Assembly: GCF_040436345.1 (NCBI RefSeq)
Contig: NC_133233.1
Coordinates: 12,004,735 to 12,068,734, forward strand
Origin: Pagrus major
Lineage: Eukaryota > Chordata > Actinopteri > Spariformes > Sparidae
Length of the DNA: 64,000 nt
Reading direction: 5' to 3'
Shown: positions 1-12,828 of the stretch, piece by piece
Layout of the letters: each line of letters opens with the position of its first letter
How positions within the stretch are numbered: the first letter of the stretch is position 1
Position numbers and translations under genes: made by a program
Notes under the pieces: model-generated
Seen by the model: only the letters and a program-made list of their open reading frames with translations
Databases searched by the model: none
What the model was told of the DNA's origin: nothing

Positions 1-2233
1 TGAACTTATTAAAAAGCTACACAAGACAGTAAAGGCAAATCTGAGCTGTTTTAGAACATAAGGCGTAAGGCAGATAATCTATTAATGCACACCATGATAT
101 TTTCACATTCATCCTATGAAGTTATCGTATGGAGCCAGGCTTCACAGTCAGCTGCCAAAGGTCTTTGCTCAGGCCCTCACGAATAAACCAAAAACATAAC
201 TTCCTTGTTGGAGGTAATAACATAATAAATTCAAAGTGTGCGAGTTAATGATATTATCATTGACATAAAATGTCACTGAAGAAACTTCTCATTGGTTTGT
301 GGCTCATTTCTGCTCGACCAAAGCCCAACAAATGACATATATCACGTCCTTTCATGGAAAGCAGCGAAATAAAACATCAAATTCAAACATAAAAAGCAGT
401 TACATTTGACTCTACCAAACAATCCTGCAGCTAAAACAGAGACGATTAGTTTTAAAATCAGACAAAACAGACTCCGCAATAAACAGATAAAAGCAAACAG
501 ATTTGTTGTTTCAAGCAACATGTCACAAATTTAAAATACAGCGGAAATAGTCATCAATTTTCTAGTGAATCAGGAAGTCTACTTTTGATACAGCTTAACC
601 TCACACAGGTGCAAATAATTTTTGTATTTTGATTGTATTACTCACTTACTGTGAGTATATTGTATTAGTTGCAAGCCCATATGCCTTATTTTTCTGGAAG
701 TATTGGATATATTGTAATAGTAACATACTAGTAAATACTTACTATATTGTAAGGAGGATATTTCCAGGCGAGATTCAGATGATTTTCTCCTGCTGAGTTT
801 CTTATTGTCAAACTTACAGCTGTTCACTGCAGACAGACCAGTTTACAGAGCCAAAGGAAAAAAGGCTGAATGTGGCAACAGAGCTGCTATGACTCCTTCT
901 GCTGAATGAGGTGAGAAACCGTTGCGGTTTTTATTGACATGCAACCAAGCAAGTGCCCATCAGAAAATCAGAAATAAGATGTGACTAAAAAAAAAAAAAA
1001 ACACAGAGGGAACACAGATAAAAGTCTGTTAATGTCACAGCTTGAAGAAGAGTAGAGCAGAGTGAAATTTAGATATAATTTGGACTTTTAGGCTACATGT
1101 AACTTCATGCATACTTTAATCCATGCCCTTACCGGCACTGAAATATTATAGAGTATCAATAACTTCTTCACTAAGTGATTAAGCAAATGTTTTGCAAAAC
1201 ACTGCAGACACCAACTGACCAACTTCCCCCTTCCTATCTTATCTTTTTCTCTGTGGTTTGCATGACATCATCAGTTCCCTCGCGATCACTTCTCTTATGC
1301 ACTTCCACTCTCTCTTTCAACACGCATGCACATATACTGTAGACCTAAGGCTTATATGTAGTCATCTTTCATCTGATTTAGAGTGATGCAGCACTAAATG
1401 TAATGTCCACTTGCAGGACTTGCCCCACTCTCTCAAAATATAACAGATCAAAATTTTGCAAAAAAAAATTCAGATGCTCATTTATTTACTTCTGAGAGAA
1501 TCATCACCCCAAGACCCTTGTTTCAGTAAACTACAGTACTGTAGCAGATAGCACTTTAAGTTGAGGTTTTACACTTTAGAGGCAAAGTAGTGAGACTTAT
1601 GTGGCTTGACTGGTTTGAATTGAGGACAGCTTGTACCATGGTGTGGTTGTCCACAGAATACAACAGCAGTGCATTAATATCAGAAGAGGTTCTTGAATTT
1701 GATCCCAACTTAACAACCACACAGCTCTCCTCACGGGAGGAATATCTTTCTGATTAATTGAATCCATCAAATTATCTTATATTTCTTTATTTTTCAATTC
1801 AAAGGAGGACAAAAAGGATTTCATTACAGTGCAATTAATCAATATGTTCAAAAGAAATGGCTGCATCAATAAAATGGGATACACACTAGATTATGTAACA
1901 ACATTTCGAAATTTCAAAAATAATAGAAAATATTGCAAAACAAACTGACAAACATTTCAAAATTAAACAAAATCTTGCTCATGTGTGTACAGAACTGCCT
2001 CTGGTATCATCTTCATTCATTTTATTTACACTTTGGGACTTCTATTTGCACATATGTGACATAAAAATAACAGATCAAACAGGAACAGCTGTGTGAGGTC
2101 AGCACACAAATATGAACATGCTGATCATGTAAAGCTGCACAACATCTTTCTGTCCAGGCTCCAGTGTCTACACCAACACATATATAAAACATGCTGTAAG
2201 CATAAAACCTTTAGGCACATTAAATATGAATCC

Positions 2234-2235
<2 letters not shown>
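1..2235. other. Non-coding stretch left of receptor A
   Basis: I see no convincing coding exon on either strand. The sequence is AT-rich, and the short open frames have neither splice-site support nor a recognisable motif. The right part probably includes the 3' UTR of receptor A, because a minus-strand AATAAA lies at about 2021-2026, some 310 bases past the receptor stop. The left part may be the 5' flank or intron of another gene beyond the window. Confidence 0.5.

Positions 2236-2282
<47 letters not shown>
2236..2282. repeat. (AAC)n microsatellite
   Basis: This is an uninterrupted run of the CAA/AAC triplet. It directly abuts the vestigial third tyrosine motif of receptor A on its 3' side. 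Confidence 0.95.
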
Positions 2283-2284
2283 CC

Positions 2285-2335
2285 ATTTTCCTTCACTTGA
2301 GTGTAGACATCCTCTGGGCCCTCAGCAGTCTGTGT
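2285..2335 (-). pseudogene. Vestigial third tyrosine motif of receptor A
   Basis: In the frame of the tail exon, just past the TAA at 2338-2336, the sequence reads TQTAEGPEDVYTQVKE. Receptors B and C have matching ends that are translated (DLYAQV and TVYAQV). In receptor C the codon at this point is TTA (Leu), so one base change accounts for the stop. The conserved reading beyond it indicates that the loss is recent. Confidence 0.75.
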
Positions 2336-5300
2336 TTAACCATTTGCAGGCTTGGACACGTTGACCTGTGCATACAGTGTCTCCTCCTGCTGTCCACTGT
2401 CCTGCACTGAGTCGGGGGACGGTTTAGGTCTGCATCTGGAGAAGTCGATCTCTCCATAATGGATGTTTTCGTCCTCTTCTGTTTGACCCTGTATAAACAC
2501 GAACCAAACAGAATCCTTTTATTTTAAATAATGACAGGCCCAGCTCAAAATAAATGAAATTGAATTTTGGACACAATCAGAACTACATACATCACAGACC
2601 AGAGACTGCTCTGATGAAGGTACTTTAAATAAATAAATCATTATCTGAGCAGTGGGTCAGATAGACAGCCTCTGTGAACAGATGTAAAACATTCAAAACA
2701 CCCAGTGCAGTAAAGTTTTATAGTATTTATGCACCTGAGTCTGTTGTGGAGTTGGGCGCGTTGACTTCAAATACCTGTAAGACATGAGAGGCTGTTTTTT
2801 TAGGATGAATATACAGCGTGTCAGTCAATTCTGACGGAAACAGATAGTATCTCATGTGTGGCTGACATGTCACTGCCAACTGAGTCAAGCATCTGCTGTG
2901 GTTTTGTGATACCCACCAAACACAGGCAACCAGACAGATGAGAGCAATGATCCCGATGATTCCACCGAGAACTGCATGCCAGTGCACAGAGCTAACAGGA
3001 TGTCCTGATGGAAAAACAAGACCAATGTAAAACATTAAGTGGTAAAAAGAACATGTGATTCGATGTCGACACGTGATACAACTGCTGTAGGCATTGCTGG
3101 AGTTTGGCTTTTCACATATGGATGCTATCTATAAACCCTATACAAGTGACTACAAGGCAACGACAAAATGGTATTTCACGTGTAAGGTGAAGACTTCAGC
3201 ACTGTAAAGTGCCCGTACCACCAACATTTAGTTAACAACAAATACATTCAAGATGCAGCAACCAAAAGTGCATTTGTTCTGTATTCATTATTAGACTACT
3301 GTGCATTTGTAATAATGTTTCAGATGAAATGGCTATCATGTCAGAAACCAAATTAGTAATAGCATATCCAAAGTGCAGCCACAACGAGGAGTGCAATGCT
3401 TATAGCCTACGGCTGGTAACTGTGCACACACTTGTAAAACGAACTATCATCACAGCGATTACATTTCTGTTGCAAATAAAAGAACAATGTGTATGCCGAA
3501 GATATAATACCTTGCACTATTTTGTACTTCATTCAAAAATAGTTCTCACAGCGTGGAAGGCAAGGATGCATAAAAGAAGATGAGACATTCTCAAGCGTTA
3601 AACGCCTGTTTAAATGAATGAACTTGAGTTTGCTGTTGTGAAAGGAGCTACAAAGCTAGCTTCCATCCAAGTCCCCAGTTGTAATTGGATCGAGGAGATA
3701 GTGTGATCATGTGATCATGTGATCATGTGAGCATGGTCATGAGATCATGAGAATCCATTTTGCAAGGCTTCAGGCTATGTATTCGATTGCTTATTTCTCG
3801 CCTTAAATTTGTTCTGACAGACTTTGGTGGACTGCTCTGGTCAAGATTTACGGAACCACTAGCCTACCTCATACAATAAAAACCTTACCACTCATGCTCA
3901 ATTCCCATTGGCTCACAGAACGGCGTATCAAACCATAGACTATATAGTCAACGTATCAAACCTGCACTAGGATGGAAGGAGGTCTGAAGGGGGGGTCCGA
4001 CGCATCTGCAAGAGCGAATGACATGACTACAGTAGCTGATTCATCTGGTTCTCAGGATCGGATATGATAACAATTAAACAAAAGTAAATTTGACGGCAAC
4101 AGAACGGAAGAAAAAAAAGAGAAAGGAGCAGATAAAATTTACATTTACCTGCAACATTCAAATGGATCTGTGACGACGTCTGGTTACCGAGATCATTTGT
4201 GGCCACACAGTAATAATCTCCTCCATCTGTCTCACTAAAGCTGTAAAAGTGTCCTTCAGCTACATTCATTGGTCCATCTGTGCTGTTCCTGAACCAGGTG
4301 AAGCTGCTGACGGGAGGCTTGGCTCTGCTGGAGCAGGTCAGGTTCACCCAGCTACCCGCTGATGCACTGATGGACACTGAGGTGTCTTTAGGAGCATCTG
4401 AGGAAAATGTGACAGAGATGTGAGATATGAGAGTAACATGAGAGCCTGAATAAGATCCTTTATTTTTATCATGTGCTGACAGGATCCAATAACAAACTCT
4501 GGTTGTCTTACATGAAACACTGGGAGTCTTTGTCTCCTCTGCTGTCTTGACATCTTGTCCTTCATTCACAGGATATGTGGCAGAACAGCTGATGTTGTAT
4601 CCATCATGTTGGTCTGACAGAGTGATGGTCTCCTGGATTTTAGTTGTGAAGGTCCCATCTGTGTTTTCCTCTATTTTGTTGTGAGAGTCTTGTTGGAGAT
4701 TCCAGGTGAGTTTAGGAGGGGAGTGTGGACAGGGAGTGAAAGCTGAGCAGGTTATAGTGACAGACTCCTTCTCCTTCAGATCACCTGAGATCTCAATTGT
4801 GGGGCGACGAGGAGAATCTGTGGGTTCAAATCAAACACATGTTTTATACTGAAGAATTCAGTACAGTACAGTTTGTACCATAGATTCAAATTTGAGCGTT
4901 TATATTAAATTCAGTCAGCTTCATCATGAGACATTAAAATTCATTTGGATATTTCTACATTTTTGTAGAATTTAGCCTTTAATAATGATAAGGTTCATGG
5001 TGCTTGCTGTTTAAGCCTTGAGCTGTGACAACATTATGCAAACCCCATATTACAGAGTTCTCTGTTCATCAAAAAGAAAAGTACAGTAAGACTCAGTGAC
5101 TAAAAGAAAACCAAGGTTGAATGTAGAAATGTGACAAGTCTGTTGTGGTACTTTACAGGGAACTAAAACAAAGGAGAGCAGGTTAGATAAATGAGCAGAT
5201 TCAGTCCAGTTCTACATTTACCTGCAACATTCAAATGGATCTGTGACGACGTCTGGTTACCAAGACCATTTGTGGCCACACAGTAATAATCTCCTCCACA

Positions 5301-6892
5301 TGTCGCATTAAAGCTGTAAAAGTGTCCTTCAGCTACATTCATTGGTCCATCTTTACTGTTCCTGAACCAGGTGAAGCTGCTGACGGGAGGCTTGGCTCTG
5401 CTGGAGCAGGTCAGGTTCACCCAGCTACCTGCTGATGCACTGATGGACACTGAGGTGTCTTTAGGAGCGTCTGAGGAAAATGTGACAGAGATGTGAGATA
5501 TGAGAGTAACATGAGAGCCTGAATAAGATCCTTTATTTTTATCATGTGCTGACAGGATCCAATAACAAACTCTGGTTGTCTTACATGAAACACTGAGAGT
5601 CTTTGTCTCCTCTGTTTTCTTGACATCTTGTCCTTCATTCATAGGATATGTGGCAGAACAGCTGATGTTGTATCCATCATGTTGGTCTGACACAGTGATG
5701 GTCTCCTGGATTTTAGTTGTAAAGGTCCCATCTGTGTTTTCCTGTATTTGGTTGTGAGAGTCTTGTTGGAGATTCCAGGTGAGTTTAGGAGGGAAGTGTG
5801 GACAGGGAGTGAAAGCTGAGCAGGTTATAGTGACAGACTCCTTCTCCTTCAGATCACCTGAGATCTCAATTGTGGGACGACGAGGAGAATCTGTGGGTTC
5901 AAATCAAACACTTTAAAGAAATCAATTAAAATTGATTAATTTGTGTTTTTATAATGCCAAAGCTGAAACAGAACATGCACTTTTTTCCTTTGTTTGTTTT
6001 TGTTTTGTTCAATTAGCCCCAAAATATGTTCATTTAATGTCAAATTGTTAGAAGTGTTTAATCGGTGTAAAAAATCATGGCAAAGTGAAAGACCTCTTAA
6101 TTAATTAATTAATTAATTAATTAAAAAGTGTTCTGGATTTCACGTTTCATTCTAAACAATAACATTATAGACTGACTGAAAGAAACAAAACTCTCTTACC
6201 TTCAACTGTTATTTGAAGAGAATCACAAACAGCTGTTGCCTTGAATGGTTTGCTTTCAATTCTGAAGTAGTATGTGTCTGTGTAACTTGTGATTAAACTG
6301 GAAAATAACGTGGTGCAGTTTTTCTCTCTCAGGTTTCCAGTTATCTTCATTGGATAGATGTTATTTGTCTTGTCACTGTGGAAAATCACATTGTTTTGAT
6401 TGTAGGGACGACTCTTATACCACACTCCAAAGATTTCTCTGCTGCTGTCAAACTCTTCTTCTGGATCAGGTATAAAGTAACATGGGATTTGCAAACAAGA
6501 TCCACTCAGTGCTTCCATTGTCTTTGGTGCAGTAATGAAGAGGTTTGATTTTAAAGAACAAGAGGCCAGAGCACCTGTGAACCAGACTCGTGATTAACAA
6601 AATGTTTAAAACAATCTTCATTAAGACAAAAGATAAAATATACTTCAGCAGCAATATTTTTGCATTATGGCCGACTTCACTGTACAGTCTGTTCATGGTA
6701 CAGTTCTTATCGGTTTACAAGAAGCAGATAACAATCTCCACTTAATCCCACACAAGCCTGACCCCCGGTGGTGACCAAACCCAGTGACACAAACACTCCA
6801 ATGATTCAAGTAATGTCTCCAAATAAAAGTGAGTGAACAAACAGCTCACCTGAGAGAAAGAAGAGGCTCAGCAACATGTTGGCTGTCACCAT
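2336..6892 (-). CDS. Receptor A: Siglec/CD22-like inhibitory receptor with five Ig domains
   Basis: Predicted leukocyte surface lectin of the Siglec/CD22/MAG type. Exons 5'->3': 6892-6850 signal, 6574-6200 V-set, 5890-5585 and 5470-5222 first C2 pair, 4817-4512 and 4397-4149 second C2 pair, 3004-2917 membrane, 2774-2735, 2488-2336 tail. All junctions are GT-AG and the frame stays open for 602 aa. The V domain shows GSCLQIPC, FGVWYK, NVIFHS and YYFRIE; the Arg at about residue 119 is at the F-strand position that binds sialic acid in known Siglecs. The C2 domains carry Cys and Trp landmarks (TITCSAF, LTWNL, NLTCSS, DYYCVATN). The membrane segment is about residues 515-538, followed by YLKSTRP. 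The tail has IHYGEI (ITIM) and TLYAQV (ITSM-like), then stops; beyond the stop the frame still reads a third tyrosine motif that its paralogues keep. The second C2 pair is an internal duplication. Orthology within the expanded fish family cannot be settled, so no symbol is given. Confidence 0.87.
3700..3752. repeat. Short tandem repeat (GTGATCAT)n
   Basis: Tandem GTGATCAT units decay into related ATCATGAG units. The repeat lies in the intron between the last C2 exon and the membrane exon of receptor A. Confidence 0.8.
6093..6124. repeat. (TTAA)n microsatellite
   Basis: A simple TTAA/ATTA tandem run in the intron between the V-set exon and the first C2 exon of receptor A. Confidence 0.9.
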
Positions 6893-9237
6893 ATTCACAC
6901 ACAGGACTGAAATGACACTCGATTTCCCTGTTTAGCTGTTGTAATTAAGACTATGTCAACTTCCTCCATTATGGCTTTATGGCCCCTTTTTTTATACCAG
7001 GTCTCTCCTTTCCTGCTGATATCCTGCTAGTATTATTATTCCCATGACTCACTGCGAGTCTGTATGATGTCAAATCTCTACATGAGTGTAGAAAAATGAT
7101 ATAATACGTATATTTATTAATGATAATGATATTTAAATAGGCTACCAAAAAAAATCCAAACACAGGAATAATACAGAAAAGGCTCAGACGGCTCAGCTGC
7201 TTCTGACTGCGAGAGTTTCCATCAGTAACACACCAACAAACCTCACCACCTCATATTCACTCACACACATAATCAGCATCTATGTGTGTGAGAAACCAGT
7301 CAGTGGAAAGAAAAGTGGTTGACACAACTTGTATGTGATATTATCTATGGATCTGATAACGCAAGGCAGAATTATCTCTATACTGATCTCTAACTGACAT
7401 GAATTTGTTGTATAAGAGTGTAATAAGGACTGTTGGTGGCCTTTTACAGTACTAATGGCCTCCACAGAATAAAAACTGATGTGGTAATTGCACTTAATGT
7501 TTTGAGAAGTACAGCAGAGAAAGAGCTGTACTGTTAATTCAGAGCCAATAACAGACTCTTCATGGCCAACAGTGCAGCCTGGTGGTCAAATTGTACATAA
7601 CAAGTCATCAAAAAGGGCGATATTAAATGGAAAATACAGTAAAATGATGAGAGAGAATGTATAACAGGTGAAAACCTTGCACATACAAGAGATGAAATAG
7701 GTACAACCAGACCATTTATCACATTTTTGTTTCGCTTACACTGTAAAAGTATTTTAAATAAAGAAATGATACATTTGGAGTCATTATAATGTGAAATGAG
7801 AGCAGACTTATTTGGCTTTATTGGTATAAATTGAGGATGCAGTGTTTTATACATCAAACAATGTTTTTGAGTGTGAATTTAATCCCAGAAAAATAAAGAC
7901 ACTACTCTTCTTATTCATCACATGCAGGAGGAAAATATTGTGGATATATTAATTGAATATTGTTATTGTTGAAATGTGATTATTGGGACTTTTAGAGGGT
8001 GGTTAAATGGTAATGGTAAGTAACTAAATACATGTATTCAAGTACTGCACTTACTACCATTTTGAAGTACTTGTACTTTACTTGAGTATCACCATTTTAT
8101 GCTACTTTATTCTTCCACTCAACTACATTTCAAAGAGGAATATTGCACTTTCTGCTGAACTATATTTATCTGTCAGCTTCTGTTACCTTTAGGATGGAGA
8201 TTTTACACAATGGATTATAAAACAAGCTTTTAAAATACGAGACTGTTAAAGACTACGCCAGCAGTGGTTTCCAACCTTTTTGGCTTCTGACGTCTTGCAA
8301 AAAGCAGCATGCGGTCAGTGACACATTTCTGTTTGCTATGACTTATCAGCAGCTCCATCAGAAAGTGTTTTATCTCCTCTAAACTTCTCTCATGGTTCCA
8401 TTTCAATACATGTCCAAATGATCCAGTATCTCACCAAAAACCAAATATTTGACAAAAAATCCAAAAACTAGAAACATTTTGTGCATCAGAACTTTGTTTA
8501 TGCTGATTAATAATGCTATATATCCTAATATATCAATCAGAGGGACCAAACCAGTACTTACAGTATATGTTTCATACTTATGTACTTATACTTGAAGGTC
8601 CAATTTGTGAGAAAGTCGTTTATGAGTCTCATTCCCAATCTGTCACAAACTGCAATCCCTAAAAAAAACAATCCCAAAAAAAAATCAACTCTCTTACAAA
8701 TTGTACAATTTTTACCTGTAACAAAGTATTTTTTCATTGCTGTATTGGTACTTGTACTCAAGTAAAGGATCTGAATACTTCTTCCACCACCGTTACAGTG
8801 CAATGAATAAATATGTTTAAATCCAGGAGCAGTGTCTTCAGTGGTTTGAGGACAAAAAAGGGAAGGCAACAAATAAGAAACTGAGTCATTTTGTCAATAC
8901 CTTGTCAGAAATAAAGCTTTTTAAAATAAAAAAAATACTCTCATACTAAAAATGCACCACACTGCATTGTCAATGTGTGTATAGAAATGCTTCAGGTGCC
9001 ATGTAGAGTCTTGTTCTTGAGATTTGGGACTTTTATTGGAACATATCAGACATGTATAAATCCCATTATAACAGCTGTGTGAGGTCAGAACCCACATATG
9101 GACATGTTGATAAGTGACATTGTCATTTTCCTGTCCATGCTTCAGAGTCTTTTTCTACATTAACTATAAATAAAAATAAATGTACATTTAGTATGAATCC
9201 TATTCAATTGTGATCTCTTTCCACAAACACAACACTC
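6893..9237. other. Spacer between receptor A 5' end and receptor B 3' end
   Basis: This holds the 5' flank of receptor A and, at its right, the 3' UTR of receptor B; a minus-strand AATAAA lies at about 9032-9037. The 3' flanks of A and B share similar sequence (a TTTGGGACTT block at about 2033 and 9025), so tandem duplication included the UTR. Apart from the interspersed repeat at 8013-8791 I see no further gene. Confidence 0.5.
8013..8791. repeat. TACTTGAGTA-rich interspersed repeat, composite
   Basis: The left part reads GTACTTTACTTGAGTATCAC and TACTTTATTCTTCCACTC; the right end reads TTGTACTCAAGTAAAGGATC and CTTCTTCCACCACCG, roughly the reverse complement of the usual GTGGTGGAAGAAGTACTCAG head. 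This matches a very common percomorph non-autonomous DNA repeat. A block at about 8268 (CAGTGGTTTCCAACC) looks like a second nested element. Related copies lie at 47745-48060 and 50376-50960. Boundaries are approximate. Confidence 0.65.
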
Positions 9238-12200
9238 TCATTTTTTCTTCACTTGAGCGTAGAGATCCTCTGGACCATCAGCAGCCTGTGTTGAGCTTTT
9301 TACTGTACTGGACACTTTGACCTGTGCATACAACGTCTCCTGCTGCTGACCACTGTCCCGCAGTAAATCAGAAGAAGTTTTAGGTTTCTGCACGGAGAAG
9401 TCAATCTCTCCATAATGGATGTTTTCGTCCTCTGCTTCTCTTCTCCTTGCTGGCTCTTCAACGGTCAGCTCTTCACCTGTTTGACTCTGTAAAAACAGGA
9501 AGTGTTGTGAGGATCTGGATGTGGACTGTCATCCGGATTTGGAGCCGTGATCCAGCTTTTAATGGACACAGCAACAAAATACCTTATATTGTTTCAGTCC
9601 AAATGCATTCATACGTTACATCTTTCAGTACAAGAGATGCAAAGCATTTAAAATCAAGTGCTACAGAGAACAGTTTAGCATTTTCCCACCTGATTCTGTT
9701 GTTGAATTAAATCTGTCGACCTTGACCGCCTCGCATGCTTCAGGATGCTGTCAAATAAACCATTAATGAGAAATCTGGATTGGTACATACACTGATTGTA
9801 GAAAAAAGTGCTCTTTTAAAGGGTAACTCCACTAATTTACACATTAAAGTGTGTTTACAGGTGTTGGGGAGTTCTACTGCATATGTGAAATAAGTAGTAT
9901 CAAGCCTTTGAAGGCTCCAGAGGAAGCTGCATGTAATCTGATAAATTACCTCCAGCGATGTTACTCGGTGGCTGAGCTGCATTTTGGGTAATGTGGGTGT
10001 CAGGTTTCACAAGGAAGAAAAATGCGTGGAACAAAAAAGTGATCTCTGTTCTGCTGTTTCCATTTTGATCCTTTGTTTTAAAAGCGTCCGTGAGTCAAAC
10101 AGTGTCATGAGAGTGCGATGCAGACCAGTGGACTGCTTCTCCAAACCTGGTGCTCATGAGGGGTGTCACCGCTAACGACAATAATCATAAGCTGCTATGA
10201 ACAATAAATGTGACATTGAAAAAGTGAAGCATTAATATCGTGTTAATAAAAGACTCTCTCCACCTCCCTACACTCCACCTCCCCTATAAGCAATGGTATT
10301 CATTTGACTGAGAGCTTCTATTTTCTATAGATATTGAGATAATATCGTTATCCTGAATTCTTTTGGCCACGATAATCATCCAGTGAAAATCTGATATTGT
10401 TACAGCCCTCGTGCCTACATCACCCACAATGCAACTTAGCCACTGAGTGACATCACTGGAGGAAATTCATCAGATTACATGCAGCTTCCTCTGGACCCAC
10501 AAAAGGCTTTACAATACTTTTTCACATGTGCAGTATGACCTCCTCAAGACATGCAAACACACTTTAGTGTGTAAAATATGTGAAGTTATCCTTTAAGTCC
10601 CAGTAACTGAGTCACATTAGCTGCTTTAATATGTCATACTTACCAAACACAGACAACCATGAGCACGATGATCCCAATGATTCCTCCAAGAATTGCCTCC
10701 CATGGTGGAGATCCAGGGGGTTTTGCTCCTAGTGACAAACCAAACATAAGTCATGAATAGACATGTAACAAAACCTATTCAGCCTTTATAAGATCAATCT
10801 TATGGATTCAGTTCAGGTCAGTATTTACCTTTAATATCAAAGTCAATCACTAATGACATCTGACTACCGAGATCATTTGTGGCCACACAGTAATAACTTC
10901 CTCCATCTGTCACATTAAAGCTGTAAAAGTGTCCTTCAGATACATTCATTGGTCCATCTTTACTGTTCCTGAACCAGGTGAAGCTGCTGACGGGAGGCTT
11001 GGCTCTGCTGGAGCAGGTCAGGTTCACCCAGCTACCTGCTGATGCACTGATGGACACTGAGGTGTCTTTAGGAGCATCTGAGGAAAATGTGACAGAGGTG
11101 TGAGATATGAGAGTAACATGAGAGCCTGAATAAGATCCTTTATTTGTATCATGTCCTGACAGGATCCAATAACAAACTCTGGTTGTCTTACATGAAACAC
11201 TGAGAGTCTTTGTCTCCTCTGCTGTCTTAACATCTTTTCCTTCATTCACAGGATATGTGGCAGAACAGCTGATGTTGTATCCATCATGTTGGTCTGACAG
11301 AGTGATGGTCTCCTGGATTTTAGTTGTAAAGTTTCCATCTGTGTTTTCCTCTATTTTGTTGTGAGAGTCTTGTTGGAGATTCCAGGTGAGTTTAGGAGGG
11401 GAGTGTGGACAGGGAGTGAAAGCTGAGCAGGTTATAGTGACAGACTCCTTCTCCTTCAGATTATCTGAGATCTCAATTCTGGGGCGACGAGGAGATTCTG
11501 TGGGTTCAAATCAGACACATATTTTACACTGAAAAATAAAGCAGAAATTACAAAAGTCTTTTTGTTGTTAAATGCCAAAGATGATCTCACACTTCTGTAT
11601 TGAAACTACATTGAGTATAAATAACAGTTTGTTCTGCTTTTAGTATCTGTAAAATTTGACAATTTTACAGACACTTTTAAATAAAAATTGAAATCCCTGA
11701 CAAAGTGAAACACTTTTCTGAACACAAACATTATAGACTCACTGAAAGAAACAAAACTCTCTTACCTTCAACTGTTATTTGAAGAGGATCACAAATAGCT
11801 GTTGCCTTGATTGGGTCGTTCTCAATTCTGAAGTAGTATGTGTTTGTGTAACTTGTGATTAAACTGGAAAATAAAGTGGTGCAGTTTTTCTCACTCAGGT
11901 TTCCAGTTATCTTCATTGGATAGATGTTATCTCTCTTGTTACTGTGGAAAATCACATTGTCTGGATTGTTACTAAATGAGTGGTCATTTTTAAACCACAC
12001 TCCAAAGATTTCTCTGCTGTTGTCAAACCCTTGTTCTGGTTCAGGTCTAAAGTTACATGGGATTTGCAAACAAGATCCACTCAGTGCTTCCATATACTTT
12101 GGTGCAGTAATGAAGAGGTTTGAATCTTCAGGACAGGCAGCCAAAGCACCTGTGAACCAGACTCATGATTAACAAACTGTTTTAAAAAGTCCTCATGAAA

Positions 12201-12454
12201 AGAAAGACTAAATACTTTCAGCTCCAGATGACTAAGTCAGTACTGTCACAGTGACACAAGAGCTCAGGCAGAAAACACAGTTCATTATATTTACATGAAT
12301 TTAGGAAAAATAACAAAAAAATGTCAAACTGTAAATAATCAATAATGTCTCCAAATAAAAATGAGTGAACAAACAGCTCACCTGAAACAAAGAAGACACT
12401 CAGCAACATGTTGGTTGTCACCATATTCACACACAGGACTGACACGACACTCAT
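9238..12454 (-). CDS. Receptor B: Siglec/CD22-like inhibitory receptor with three Ig domains
   Basis: Tandem paralogue of receptors A and C. Exons 5'->3': 12454-12382 signal, 12149-11766 V-set, 11497-11192 and 11077-10829 C2 pair, 10728-10644 membrane, 9729-9690, 9486-9238 tail. The frame is open for 461 aa with phase-1 junctions between Ig exons, as is usual for the family. The V domain keeps ALSGSCLQIPCNF, FGVWFK, NVIFHS and YYFRIE, with the predicted sialic-acid Arg at about residue 132. The membrane exon reads AILGGIIGIIVLMVVCVW. The longest tail of the set carries IHYGEI (ITIM), TLYAQV (ITSM-like) and DLYAQV (YxxV with Asp at -2, so not a strict ITIM), which suggests SHP phosphatase recruitment. 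The start is uncertain: ATG at 12454 gives a good signal peptide, but an upstream exon ending at 12829 splices in frame and adds another ATG. The intron between membrane and tail exons holds a 780-base inverted-repeat element. Confidence 0.87.
9816..10596. mobile_element. Non-autonomous DNA transposon with long inverted termini
   Basis: About 190 bases at the left (from 9816) are repeated inverted at the right (ending 10596). Matching blocks include AGAGGAAGCTGCATGTAATC on the left and its reverse complement near 10475. The outermost bases are TTAAAGG and CCTTTAA, as expected of elements that duplicate a TTAA target (piggyBac-like). There is no long open frame inside, so it cannot encode its own transposase. 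It lies in an intron of receptor B. Confidence 0.75.
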
Positions 12455-12828
12455 CACCTGGATTTACAAACATAGAAATGCAGTTTTGCTTTAAGCATTT
12501 TTGGAGCTATTACAAAGATGACTGTAAAGAAATCGGAAAATGGCACACATTTACAACACAAACCTGCACCGTACAACCAGGAAACTCTGTGTCATAAGTT
12601 GAGATCAATTAATGTCTTCAGAACTACAGTGTCAAACACAATATTTAAAGTCTGAAAAATAACACATTTGTGAATTTCTGGTATTTCAGTGAATACAATA
12701 TTCTGCTGATGCAAAGTCTGTTTTATTACCTTTTTGTTCAATTTAACAAACTCAACCAAATATGTTTTTGAAGCATAACAAAATAATAAAATTGTCTCAA
12801 AGTAAAATAAGTGAAAACAAATCCTTAC

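Noticed and set aside
4027-4569. A 180-codon frame suggesting one large Ig exon in receptor A
   Set aside because: It reads through the intron of about 114 bases between two C2 exons; the GT-AG sites and the identical structure in paralogues show two exons.
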